From the NCBI GenBank assembly GCA_016081115.2, contig CM071933.1:59968660-60032659 (forward strand): a stretch of DNA of 64,000 bases, in the 5' to 3' direction. The DNA comes from Rehmannia glutinosa. Lineage: Eukaryota; Streptophyta; Magnoliopsida; Lamiales; Orobanchaceae. A program made the translations under genes and the position numbers. Shown piece by piece: positions 22,700-34,044 of the stretch. Position 1 is the first letter of the stretch; each line of letters begins with the position of its first letter. The notes below the pieces were generated by a model, which searched no databases, was not told the DNA's origin, and saw only the letters and a program-made list of their open reading frames with translations.

Positions 22700-25009
22700 T
22701 CCCGAGGGGTTAGAATTGTAAGATGATCCAACCAACTTATAGCCAAATGATTTGACTCTAAGGGGTTGCCATCTATCGATGCCATAATCATAATTAATCT
22801 TGGCAAATTGCTTGGGAATTTTAGGTTCATACATCTGTCTCTTTTGTCGTATGCTGTGTATAGGTTTTTAGCAATCGCCTTCTTTGGGTAATTGTGGTGT
22901 CTCCGAGTATAGTGCCTAGGTGCATATGTGTGTCTTTGATGAAAGCTCTTATACTTTTGGAATGGCCTTTGCTAAGTTCTAGGCCTTTGCCATTTGGGCT
23001 TATATTCCATAAGTCTATGCTGATAGTTCACATTATTCCAATCAGCTTGGCTTGGATATTTTCTACTATTTCCATCATATGTATTTCTTTTATAGATTTT
23101 ATGGGGTTTTTGGTAGCTCTGCTTCTTCTTTACAGAGTATTTTCTGTTTGGAGTTTGCTTTGAGAACTCGGTGAATCTCTTCTCACTGGTTTGTCCTTTC
23201 AGCCGCACTCAACTCGGTCATTTTCCTTTTCCTTTATAACCAAGGCCAGTTTGCTTGTAATTGTGCTTTGGAGTGAATGTGTGTGCAACATTTAGAGTTT
23301 TGGATTTTTTAGACTCTTCATGGCTTGAAGATCCTTTTTCCAAAATTACTTTTGAGGTTTGACATAGCACAGAGGAATTAAATCCTAAGCCTGTCTTGTC
23401 TCCACATTCTCTTTGACTCATAATAAGATCATCCAATGATTTAGATGCCTTAGTGAATGAGGCAATAACATTTTTGAGGTCATTCTCCCTCTTCTCTATG
23501 GCAGCAATTTCTGCTATTAACTTAGCATTTTCAGCCTTTTTAAACTTTCCTTCTCATCTCGCTATTTGACTTAGAGTACTCGGCTCCTTAGTCGACTTTG
23601 AGTTTTGGCTCTTGAGTAGGCTTGTTTTCCTCATTTAATAGTGTGTGTGAGGATTTAATGTGTTCAAAATCTTTCATCATTTTGCCTAATGAATCATAAA
23701 GATCAGTGGGTGATGAAGTGTGTGTGTCACAATCACTATCACTAGAGTCTGAGTTTGATGAGTTAGAGTGTACCTCATCTTCTTGGTCGGGTTGATCTTG
23801 TTCCTTGGCCATCAAGCGGATCGGGGTTTCTTCTTCGAGTCACTTGAATAGTCGGCTTCACCGCTCTCAAATCAGCTATGTCTTTTGACTTGGCTGTTTG
23901 GCCGATCTCCGACCAACATTGCCTTTCTCTTTTCTTGTCTTCTTTCTCTCAAGACCTTTCTTTCTTCTTCATTCCTGTATTTGTTGACTACACGATATGG
24001 GCGATCAATGGCATAGTGACCTGGTTGTCTACGATTCCCAAATAGATATTCAACCTTTTGATCACTCTTTCCATTCTTGGATTGTCGGCCCTTTGATATT
24101 CACTTTTTGATGATCTTTCTCTTGGTTGGCCTATCTTCCCTTGATTTGGAGGGAGCCGAGTGTCTTCGGAAGATTCACCCTTTCCTCTCTTGTAGTTCTT
24201 ATTGAAGAACTTGTTGAACCTTTTAACCATCAAGGCTATTTCTTCCGGATCAATGACTTCTTTGACCTCGGCTCTCTTCCCATCTTTAACAATTAGAGCA
24301 AATTGTTTTGGGTACGATTGTCTCTTCCTGGTCTTTTCTTCTCGGCTCAAACTTGTAGGCTTTGAGGCTTGAGAATAATTCATGGTTGGATGTCTTTGAT
24401 AGGTCCATGGAATGTCTCGATTGCCATGACCTTCATTTCCCATTCAATTTGGAAGACTTTTTAGGATCTTCATACACATTTCATCTGTGTATATTCCTTT
24501 CTAAGTGCGATAGCTCATTGGTGATTTACGTGAACCGAGCATCCAGTTGATCCAAGTTTTCTCCTGAGATCATTTTGAAGTTCTCAAATTTACTGTACTG
24601 ACCACCGATAATTTGTTTTCTTTGATTTGCTCACGAGCCTTCACAAATCAATGTTAGCTTGTCCCCAGATTTCTTTAGCCGTTTTGCATGATTTGACTTT
24701 ATTGAACATGGCTTTGTCCAAGGTTTTGTAAAGGATGTCCTTGGCTACATTGTCCGGTAGTATCTTTTCCTGTCATCATTTGTCCATTCGAGTTCTTGGT
24801 TTTTCAACCATGGCCGATCCGGGAGCAACATCATCTTCTCCTTCACCGACTCTTCTTACAAAATGTTCACCTTTAAGATTTGCGATGGCCCATCCTCTAT
24901 CACTATCCACATCTCATCATGTAATCTTTGATAGATGAGCACATACGAATTTTCCAATCATCGATTCTTCAATAGTGAACATAGGGATGCGTGTCAAATT
25001 TGCTTCCAT
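22700..25009 (-). pseudogene. SIRE gag
   Basis: A start at 25009 reads 'MEANLTRIPMFTIEESMIGK', about 110 bp from the PBS. Downstream parts are 'IALMVKRFNKFFNKNYKRGK', a degraded zinc-knuckle region near 24000-24050 ('QPGHYAID'), an acidic Ser/Asp stretch ('SNSSNSDSSDSDCDTH') and 'DDLIMSQRECGDKTGLGFNS', a hallmark of SIRE Gag C-termini. Total span is about 2.3 kb, consistent with the long Gag of this lineage. Many frameshifts. Confidence 0.85.
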
Positions 25010-25122
25010 GATAATAACTTTTAATGATAAAAAGAGTTTTGATAGTTTAAGTACTAAAGCGGACTTTGAAAAGTTTGGAGATCTAGTTCAAGAACCGGTG
25101 CGGAGGGTTCAATGAACCAACC

Positions 25123-25134
25123 GCTCCGATACCA
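25123..25134 (-). other. Primer binding site of the SIRE element
   Basis: The minus strand reads TGGTATCGGAGC, one base from the common TGGTATCAGAGC PBS for initiator tRNA-Met. It is 2 nt from the LTR end at 25137. Confidence 0.9.
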
Positions 25135-25136
25135 CT

Positions 25137-26679
25137 TGTAGGTCCCAAGGGGTGTAAGTGTAAGGTTTAGAAGGGGGGTTGAATAAACCTTACCAAATTT
25201 TCGATTTAGTCCTTTTAAATATTCGAGTTGATACTACACACATTTGTGTCCTTGGTGACAAACCAATTTAGTTAATCAAGAAAGTTATTCTCTCAACAGA
25301 CTCAACCGAGTTGTTGATGGAATAACTCAATTTATTGGGTCTAAATTAACTCAATCGTGGCTTGTTTTTGCGGAAGACTTAACACCCTTAAGTTTGGTTA
25401 AGCAAGGATTTAGTGCTTGGTTTAGTACTTAGAAATTATCAAGTGGATAGCAAATTTATCAGCAGATTTAAACAATTAAGATGCAGAAATTAAAGTCTTT
25501 GAAATGTAAATGACACAATGAAATTTTTATAGAGGTTCGAAGATGGGGTAATTCTTCTACTCCTCTCTTCTCCAACTCCTGGAGGAATCCACTAGGTATT
25601 GATCAAGATATACAAAGTGGTAACAGTCCAGATACAAGTCTTGATCACACAAATGACTTGATCCTTTGGGACTCGATCTGAGACGCCTTGATCACTCACC
25701 GGCTTCTCGTGCGACTCGGCTTCTTCACAGGCAGTGCCTTGCTACTCAGACTCACTTGCTCAAGCTCTTTGGATTTGATCACGAAGCCCTCCAAAAGCTC
25801 AAGACTTGGTTCGACCTTGAACCTTTCTACAATCCTTCGTGGAATGTAGACCCCTTGATTTTTCAAAGATTTTCCTCTTCAACCGATTGAAGTTGTCTTT
25901 CCTTCACAGGTGAGTGTTGGATTGATGTTCTTCGTAGTGTAGGCTTGAGGATTGAGAATATTTGATTTTCTAATAATTGCTTGAACGTTTTTGGTTCGGT
26001 CTCTAGTCCTTCTTCTCAAAGTCATTTCTCGGCCTTTTATAGTGATCTTTCAAAAATTTGCCCGTTGAAGAGATAGGCTTATTTTTGAAAGTCACTTGCG
26101 TCGTTGGCTTGTCTTGTTGCGATCCTTGGAATTGCCATTTCCTCGTATGAATTGTTTTTCACCTTTTGAGTTCGACACGGTGTAGTGCTTCCCATTGGTT
26201 CATTCCTTTTGCACGCTTCGGGTGAGCACTCCGAGAAAGGTGGTATGGAGATATTACTTGTTTAAGTAATTCTCTTGATTTACTCGCAACGGATCTTTTT
26301 CGATTATCTCGACTTGATTGCATTTCTTTGCTTTCCCCAGGTGACTTAGAGTCGACTTCCAATCATGGATGACTCTTCATCACTTCAACTTGAGACTTGG
26401 CTTTTCTTGAGTTGACTTGACGATACTCCACTCACCGCATCTCTCCCGCTTCTTGATAGAGTTCCCGTCTACTCTTCTTTGCCATACTCAAATTGTCTCG
26501 CAGCGAGTCTTCCTTCTAGTCTCCGGTTGTCTTCTTGCATGTTAGGGCGTAGCTGACTTAACTCAGCTTGGCCAGCCCTATTTATTACAATACATTTTAC
26601 ACCAAAAAATGGGGTGCCAACTTCCTATTCTAAGTTTTACATGGCATTCATCAAAATCTAAACAATAAATTTCCTAACA
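25137..26679 (-). repeat. 5' LTR of the SIRE element
   Basis: Same termini and sequence as 12614-14171; 1,543 versus 1,558 bp. Differences are scattered substitutions and short indels, many in the last 300 bp. Confidence 0.95.
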
Positions 26680-26684
26680 ATGTT
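26680..26684. repeat. Target-site duplication ATGTT, right copy
   Basis: Exact match to 12609-12613. It lies in the codons for '(N)MF' of the Helitron RepHel protein. Confidence 0.95.
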
Positions 26685-26890
26685 GTAGTATGACCTGATA
26701 TGTTTCAGAAAATATTTACCTTTATCACTTATACCAAATATTAAATCATATAGTATTTATGGGGGGTTCTTCATTGAATGCAACTGGATTTTTCTATGGG
26801 TACAACATCTAGAGTACTTTGACGTTATAACATTAATGCGAGAATTTAATCTCTCATCGTACCAAAATTGCAAAACAATATTGATATTTA
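26685..26890 (-). pseudogene. Helitron RepHel N-terminus, segment before the SIRE insertion
   Basis: Minus-strand codons read 'FWYDERLNSRINVITSKYSR' followed at once by 'CCTHRKIQLHSMKNPP', then 'GKYFLKHIRSYYNMF'. Plant Helitron proteins carry a very similar Cys-rich stretch (FWY.ER...YS.CC..GK..L....PP) before the Rep domain. The frame runs into the copia TSD and resumes at 12608. No start codon or HUH motif is seen. Confidence 0.85.
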
Positions 26891-29379
26891 AATGATGGAT
26901 TTTCAAGTTCCCAATAATCTATGATAAATAAAAAAATATTATATAAGATTTACATGCAAATGAGTAAAATTGATGGCAATCTAAATATTATAATGTTATT
27001 AAATAATGTCAATACTACTATCAAATAATCTATATAACAAATATTCATTTAACACATAATTAATTATAATAATTAACACTCATCATTCCAAAGAAAATAC
27101 ATATATCTATATTATTTAAAGATACGGCATTACCAACTTTATGAACATTATATGTTGCAGTCGTTCTTTTTCTAGATGGTGTTTAAAGTAGTGTATTATA
27201 TTCCAAATCTGTACAATTGATAATATAGTGCTCAATCATGTACATAGATAATATGTAGACGCACTTTTCCCATTTAAACTCAATAAAAAATTTGCAACTA
27301 TATTTTTTGATATAGATACTGCAATGAGTAGAAGTGAAAAAAAAATGTGAAGTTCAAATAAAATTAAAATAATTACAAATAACTGAAAGGTTTCGCCTCC
27401 GAAAAAATTGTCATAATATCACTGAAAGGGGTTCTGGAAAGTGGATAAGTTACAATGCTAAATTCAAAACATTTACTATTTATAGTTCTTTCGGGCTTTT
27501 CTGAGAGAGGCGATCCATAGATGCGGATTTTTGATAATCCAATATTTTATGTACACATACAAAGTACCAACACTTTACAAATGATATAAAAGACAAAGAT
27601 AGTAATAAATGACTTCCGTAATATTTTTATTATTTCTTACTGTTGATTTCAATGTTCTAATTAATTGTGTGAAAACTAATAATTCAATTATTTTATTTTC
27701 AATTAAATCAAAACTTCAAGAATCAGTAATCGATTCATCAATTTATTCGTAAATGTAATAAAAAAATACGTAAAGATGGTCTTAACGTTTTTCTCCACCT
27801 ACACAAAAACTTGCTATTTTTATACTATTGATATAACTTAGTAGAAAAAAATTAAATGAGACCATTTTCTAAAATTTAATTCTCAATCTTAGACTAAACT
27901 GACAAATAACATAAAGAGCATTATGATATCACCGTTTGCTCCAACTTTCATTTCTCTTTTTTAGGGTTCCAAAATAAAGTTAATTTTCTATTCATTTCTT
28001 ATTTAAAATAATGATAATTATTGTATGTAAACTTGATATTATTATGATGACATTATAAGAAAATACCCACAAAGTGATTTGTGTGCTTTTAAAATAATTT
28101 TGTATTGAACAAAAGTAGACTGATGGTAAATCATTTTTTATCAACCTATAATTACCTATGGCTCTATTGTTGAGTTTTCAAGTACAAGCCATCCAAAAAT
28201 AATGAAACATTTCATTTTGCCTAATAGTGATCATGGTGTAGTTTTAGTTATTTTATTCCTTTTCTTTTCAAATTTCATACTGAATTATTTTATATAATTT
28301 GGTTATAAGTTTCAAATTATGATTTTGTTAAGTAAATTTGAACATATGCTTTAGAGTGACCGAGCATGATTTTTCATATCTTCGAATTGATATGTGAAAA
28401 CTTATGTTGTATATGAAAATAATTTGTTGTGAATAAATAAAGATTTTAACAATCAACTGATAAAATATAAAATGGGATATAATTCAAAATAATAAGACAG
28501 AAAAAATCGTGAATAAAAATTTTAAACAAATTATTATGTTGAATCGATATAAACGTTAATTGTATTACCACAAGTTTTACAGCAATATCATAATAATACA
28601 TTAAAATATTATGAATATAAACATGATACAACCGAAATATAGAATATAAATTGTACCCATTGCTATCTATGTTCGTGATCTGTCCTTTATTTCCAATAGT
28701 TGTAGATTCTGTGAGTTTTCTCAGTTTGATCAACAATGATTGTTGTGAATCATTCACCAAACAAAAGAAATTATAAAACAAGACGGGAAGTTTCACAATC
28801 CGAATTTTTTATCTATGAAGTTTTGTGAGTTTTCTCATTTTGATCAACAATGAATTGTTGTGAATCATTCACCAACCAAAAGAAATTACATAGCAGGATG
28901 GAAAGTTTCACAATCCGATTTTTTTTATTAATTTAGTTTATTTAAAAATACAATGCACATACGAATTTTTTGTTAGGTAAATATTTCAATAAGATTTTTT
29001 TCTTAACTACTATAAATAACTGTATATTTTAAGTTGTATATAGTTTGAAAAAATTATAGCGTTGGCCAAATTATTGTCCTTTTATTGTAAGGTAATAAAT
29101 TTATATATTGATAAATCTTTAATATTATGATAATATTTTCTCAACTTTTTCCTAAATATATTTCCAATTATATTTTCCAACTTTCGTTATAATAATAAGT
29201 CGAAATAGAATTTATAATCTTTTTCTAATTTATTAACAAAATATTTGGACAAAATATTGGCTTTAAATATTTTATTAATGGAAAGTCATACATCATTGAC
29301 TTTGTACTTAATGAGCAATATTTTCTATAAATAATTGTTATGGTAATTTGTGTATGTAATCTTTGGCTATATAATATCT
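26891..29379. other. AT-rich 5' half of Helitron A, no gene seen
   Basis: No convincing coding sequence on either strand; the 116-codon frame at 28796-28446 has no recognisable domain. Part of it (28440-28800) is similar to 30270-30610 in Helitron B, so it is shared family sequence. It includes the tandem duplication at 28710-28925. Confidence 0.6.
28710..28925. repeat. 114-bp tandem duplication in Helitron A
   Basis: TGTGAGTTTTCTC starts at 28710 and again at 28824. Both copies continue with TTTGATCAACAATGA and run to AAGTTTCACAATCCGA. A third, diverged copy is in Helitron B near 30515-30605. Confidence 0.85.
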
Positions 29380-29387
29380 ATATATAT

Positions 29388-29762
29388 CATGGTTGCAGAA
29401 ATCGCTAGGCGCTAGTCGGGCGGCTGACCAGCGCCTAGCGCCTAGACCGCCTAGGCGGCCGCCTAGGAACAACACTATTTTTTTTATTTTTTTTCATTTT
29501 TTTTATTTTTGGCCGATTTTTGGCCCATTTTTCCCGCCTTGACCTTTAGCCCCCGCCTGGGCGACGCCAAACCCAATTTTTGGCCGCCTGGAGAGCGCCT
29601 AGCTCCGATTTGGTGCCGCCTAGGCCGCTTAGGCGAGCGCCTAGCCCGATTTTTGGCCAAAATGATTTTTTCGGGCGATTTGGACAAAATCGGATCGGCC
29701 TAGGGGCGCCTAGCGCCTAGTCAGCGCCTAGGCGGCCGCCTAGGCCGATTTTTACAACACTG
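29388..29762. mobile_element. hAT-like MITE, copy 1 (375 bp)
   Basis: Ends read CATGGTTGCAGAAATCG and, inverted from the right, CAGTGTTGTAAAAATCG, flanked by the 8-bp direct repeat ATATATAT (29380-29387 and 29763-29770). The interior is packed with CCTAGGCGC/GCGCCTAGG palindromes and is much more GC-rich than its surroundings. No transposase. The 8-bp duplication and CAGTGTTG-type end suggest hAT. The TSD is low-complexity here, but a second copy with an informative TSD lies at 33885-34044. Confidence 0.75.
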
Positions 29763-31099
29763 ATATATATGTATATATTACTATCAATATTAATGTTTAG
29801 GATTTTTAATTAATATAGATATAAAGATTTACGGTTAAGATTTTGCAGTAAAATAATTCCAAAATTAGGAGGTGAAAATAGGCGGGAAAAATTTAGTTCT
29901 AAACTTTTGCTATTATATATACTAGTAATTCACCCCGTGCGTTGGACGTATATTTTTATTTTAATATTATTGGTTTATAATATCTATTAACATGAACTGA
30001 CATTTATTACTTTATTTTAATAGTAATATTCGTATAAGGTTATTAAAAACAAAAAAACATATCTAACAATTTTATATTTTCAACTATAAACTTAAATGTT
30101 TAATTAAACTTGTAAGGGTTTGTCCCTCAATTTATGTATGTCTCTAAATTATAGTATTATATATCCCTTTCTTTCTCACACGCCTCTCTATAAACAATTA
30201 TATATAATTTGTAATACATGTATTTTTATATTGTACTTGTACTATTGGAAAAAATGAATACTTCACATTGTTAATCAAAAATGTAAATTGAGATATTATT
30301 CAAAATAATATGGTAGAGAAAATTGTGAACAAAATTTAAAATAAACTATTATGTCATTGATATAAACGTTAGTAGTATTAACATAAATTTTACGGCAATA
30401 TCATAGTAATCCACTAAAAAGCTTACGAACATAAACATGATATAACTGAAACAGGGTATATAATATCAATTTCATTCGTTGATATTTATTTGCAATAGAT
30501 GATGTAAACCCAACGAGTTTTCTCATTTTGATCAACAATGGATTGATGTGAATCGCTCATCAATAAAAAAAATGATAGAATATTACACTGGGAAGTTTGA
30601 CAATCCAAAACATTTCAACTCGGAAATTTATTTTAAAATGTAACATTAATCGATTAATCCTATATAAATGATTATATAATTGGTTTTACAACAATTTAAT
30701 GGCATTGGTTGACAATATAATTATTAATTATCATATATTGAGTTAACAATACATTATTCTTGTTACAAAAAATCTTTATATTGACTTACCAAAGCAAAAC
30801 ACCGTCAATTTTGGATAACTCCAAAACATACATTGGTCGTCATATATTGATTATTTCATCTTTCAATATTGATTTACCAAAGTAAAGCACAAACAATTCT
30901 ATGATTGTTTTCTAGAGTTATAGTTAATAAACTATAAAAAAAATACTAATTGATTACATATACCAATTAAGTAATTATATAATTTATTTTATAGAAAAAT
31001 TGTAGTATTGATTGATCATGTCAGTTACTTAACATCAGTTGATTAGTTTATTAATCTCATATCAAGATATCAAAGAGATATGTACAGTTTCCAAACAAT

Positions 31100-32520
31100 C
31101 AAATATTAGTTACCATTTTTAGTTTTGTAAATATTTTAATTAGTTGTTTTTCTTATTTAAGGTAATATATTGTTGTCCAATCATAAACTTGTGCACCATT
31201 GGAAATAAAAAAAAAACTCTCATTGACAATTATTGTCTTTTTTTAAGTTAGTACATTTTTTTTAAATTAACAAATATTTAATCATAAGATATGATTTTCT
31301 TAATTTTTGTTAAACTACTTGTCAATTATCCGTTGTATGTAGCACAATCAAATTCGATTAGAAAAATATAAATAGATACTCCCAATTATTTTACCAAATG
31401 CTTAGTTTTAAAATCCTTTCAATCAATAGTTGATGTTATCTATTGATTGAATAAATACAACAATAAACAATTATCGTATCTATAGTAATAATTACAATCA
31501 ATTTATTTATTGTATAGGACAATTATAGGATTGATTATAGAGTTTTTAAATTTTCAAATCTCAAAAAATATTACAATCATAACCGAAAAAATAATTAGCA
31601 CCACTAATTTTAGATAACTCCAAAACATGCATTGGTTAGGATAATATTTGAATTGATTTGTCCAAAACTGTATGTTATTTTATATCTTTTCTTTTTTTAT
31701 TCATTTTTATCTGATTGAGTTGCCTTAATTATGCCATATATATGCTAATTTTATTCAATAGTAATTAGAGTTGTTAGTTATTCTTAATTTAGCAAATTAT
31801 CATCAAATTTAATACCAACGTTGATCAGTGGACCAATTATAAGATAATTCATTTTTCTAGACTGAACTTAATTAGTAATTTGTTCACACTTCTGAAAATA
31901 CCAATATTTCAAAAACAAATATAATAAATAAATATTGCAAGAATAATTGAATCAATATGAAATAAAAATCCAGATATTCTTTCAAAAGCATGATATAAAA
32001 ATCAAACATCTTATTAATAATAAAATATTTTCAAAATCATCCATAAAAAAGTCCATAATCCAAAATCAATATAAATATAAATGGAATTGGGCAGCAGAAA
32101 AAATAATTTCAATCAATATATGAAAGATATATATACAATATTTCCGAGCAATAAATATTCGTTACCATTTTGAATTTTATAAATCTTTCAATCAAATGGT
32201 TTTCTTAAGCTAAAAGTTGTTGTCTAATTATACAATTATACTCCCTTGTGAATGGAAAAACAAAATACCCCATCGACCAATTATTGTATTTTTTTTTATT
32301 AAAAAGTAGTACATTATAAATTTTCTAGATTAATAGATATTTAATCTTAAAGTGCGATTTTCTCATTTGTTTTCTTAAACATCTTGTCAAATATTAATAG
32401 ATATTGTCTATGAAAAAAAGTACAATTAGATACCGCCAATTGTTTTACCAAGGTTCAATTTTAAAAAATTCCAATCAATAGTTCGTTGTATATGTAAGAT
32501 TGATTAGAAAATAATAAATA
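31100..32520. repeat. Diverged direct repeats in Helitron B
   Basis: About 370 bp at 31100-31465 matches 32150-32520 with many differences: both contain GTTACCATTTT, an ATTATTGT run, a TAGTACATT block, ATATTTAATC and then CCAATCAATAGT. A shorter pair (GATAACTCCAAAACAT) occurs at about 30810 and 31612. The DNA is otherwise AT-rich without genes. Confidence 0.65.
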
Positions 32521-32574
32521 CTTATTATATCTATAGGATTAAATATCATCAATTTATTAATTGTATACAACAAA

Positions 32575-33352
32575 TATAATTTTGGCAACCACGTTGCATG
32601 AAAATGTTGGATTTCTCTTGCTTTAATCTGACTGAATATTGTCTTCCATTATGTCTTATAATTGCATAATTATGTTCTTTGTGTGTACCCTTGATAAAAT
32701 TGTTCCAAAACTTCATAGGTATAGGTTGATGATAAAAAAAATATTCACAAAAAAAGTTCACCACTAAATAAACATAAGATATCGTGAACATACACACACA
32801 CACACACACACCTATATATATATATATATGAGTAAATACTTACCAAGCGAGATTTCTTTATATGTGACTTTGAGAGAATCAATCAAAAAATCGGATTCTC
32901 AATAGCATCCACCTTCATGTCATCATCGTAAGAATCATCACTACTTGTTGCACACATATTAATTAGATCAATCAATCAATTAATTAATTTATAATTAAAC
33001 AAAAATATCATATATATATATATATCTACATGATTTAAACTATGATATATTACCTTAACTGATATCAAATACATGTATAGTTGGGTACACATGGATTCTT
33101 TCACATGAATCATCATTAGAAAATATTGACACAAAAAACGTGGTTGACACGATAAGAGAAGATGATCACCTCACCATCTAAAATATCGTTATCATGGACG
33201 AATTTGCTCCATCCATTCGTAAAATAGAACGCGCCATAGGGGCTAACCATTTTGACCATCCAAGTATATCCATTCACATTATGTATGCCACAATTTAATG
33301 GTGTAAGACCATTAAATTGATTGCCGAATTTGCATGGAAGATGCTGACACAA
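32575..33352 (-). pseudogene. Captured fragments of a REM-like B3-domain transcription factor gene
   Basis: Frame 33352-33116 encodes a B3 domain: 'LPCKFGNQFNGL', 'NVNGYTWMVKM', 'FYFTNGWSKFVHDNDILDG' and 'VIIFSYRVN'. A second frame, 32809-32549, begins another: 'IPMKFWNNFIKG', 'EHNYAIIRHNGRQYSVRLKQ', then ends abruptly. Between them an acidic piece ('SSDDSYDDDMKVDAIENP') and splice-like AG/GTAA sites suggest linker exon and introns. Two B3 domains with an acidic linker fit the plant REM group. Such proteins bind DNA in the nucleus. The second domain is truncated and no start is present, so this is a captured fragment rather than a gene. Confidence 0.8.
32793..32829. repeat. (AC)n(TA)n compound microsatellite
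   Basis: A run of AC dinucleotides passes into a TA run in the presumed intron of the B3 fragment. Confidence 0.9.
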
Positions 33353-33432
33353 TTTTTTAATGTAATTACAATTTGTAATGAATTTCTAATTGAACAATAT
33401 AAGAAACCATTATAATAAGTATATAGAAGTAA

Positions 33433-33545
33433 TTGCCGAGTCAAAACTATAAAACTAATAAGCAAAAAAAAATATTGTCGAATCAAAACAAAACAATATT
33501 TGCCGAATCAAAATTGTAAAACTAAGAATAAAAAAATATTGGCGG
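33433..33545. repeat. Short repeats with motif TTGCCGAATCAAAA
   Basis: Three imperfect copies of (T)TG(C/T)CGA(A/G)TCAAAA, two followed by a TAAAACTAA-like tail, at about 33433, 33476 and 33501 in Helitron B. Confidence 0.6.
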
Positions 33546-33787
33546 TAATAGAAGTTTATATATATGAACAGAAAATGTATGTTGACACAAAAAATGTTGA
33601 CACAAAACATAATGACAGAAAATATGTTAGTATGAGGAAAAATAAAAAAATAAACAAATCATACAAAAACAACTTAAAAAAATACAACAAAACTATCAAG
33701 AATAATCAAAAAAAAAAAGAAAGAAATTCGCTAAATATTGTCCATACAAATCTACAATAAGTTTATATAAAAACTCTTGTTTATTGC

Positions 33788-33876
33788 AGAATTCGAGTTC
33801 AATACTGTCGAGGTTGGCGGGACACTTGATGAAAATGGAAATAGAAGGAAACGTGAAGATGAAGCCATATTTGGTG
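33788..33876 (+). other. Exon-like segment of unknown origin in Helitron B
   Basis: After TTTATTGCAG (a good splice-acceptor match) the plus strand reads 'EFEFNTVEVGGTLDENGNRR' and 'KREDEAIFGG' before the MITE at 33885. Codon use looks more gene-like than the AT-rich flanks. I do not recognise the protein. It could be a second captured gene piece or chance. Confidence 0.3.
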
Positions 33877-33884
33877 GTTATACT

Positions 33885-34044
33885 CTCTGTTGTAAAAATC
33901 TCCGCCTAGCCCCGATTAATCCCCGCCTAGGCGCTAGGCCCCCTTGTCCGCCTTCGATTTTTTTCCGATTAGGCCCGCTTAACCCCGCCCAGGTCCCACC
34001 TAACCCCGCCTAGGCGCTAGGCCCTAGCGCTTTTTACAACATTG
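33885..34044. mobile_element. hAT-like MITE, copy 2 (160 bp)
   Basis: Ends CTCTGTTGTAAAAATC and, inverted, CAATGTTGTAAAAAGC; flanked by an exact 8-bp duplication GTTATACT (33877-33884 and 34045-34052). The interior has the same CGCCTAGGCGC-type blocks as the copy at 29388-29762. The clear, non-repetitive TSD supports a real transposition unit. Confidence 0.85.

Larger units (their letters stand above)
12614..26679 (-). mobile_element. Complete SIRE-type Ty1/copia retrotransposon with a very large third ORF
   Basis: Two LTRs (12614-14171 and 25137-26679) flank, on the minus strand, a PBS, gag, protease, integrase, RT and RNase H (copia order), then a large extra ORF and a polypurine tract. 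A perfect ATGTT target duplication flanks it. The RT and integrase sequences, 1.5-kb LTRs, long gag and an extra ORF after pol all fit the SIRE/Maximus lineage. At 14,066 bp it is longer than the 9-12 kb usual for that lineage, mainly because the extra ORF region spans about 4.5 kb. Every ORF carries frameshifts. It is inserted within the RepHel gene of Helitron A. Confidence 0.93.
11367..29921 (-). mobile_element. Helitron A, internally deleted, carrying a nested SIRE element
   Basis: The minus strand ends in CTAG (11370-11367) preceded by the GC-rich GCAACGCAGGAGCGGG, the expected Helitron 3' end with a decayed hairpin. The 5' end abuts Helitron B at 29921 and reads TATATATAATAGCAAAAG. It encodes remnants of a RepHel protein on the same strand: the N-terminal Cys-rich motif at 26885-26760, the following conserved part at 12608-12425, and the helicase C-terminus at 12235-11880. 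The HUH nuclease and most of the helicase are gone. Without the 14-kb SIRE insertion its length is about 4.5 kb. It could only have moved with enzymes supplied from elsewhere. Confidence 0.85.

Noticed and set aside
29484..29703. Basic proteins on both strands in the CCTAGG-rich block
   Set aside because: They come from the GC-rich palindromic interior of a MITE, with no conservation between its two copies.
32575..33352. Functional B3 transcription-factor gene
   Set aside because: The second B3 domain is truncated, an in-frame stop follows the first and no start region is found; it is a captured fragment.
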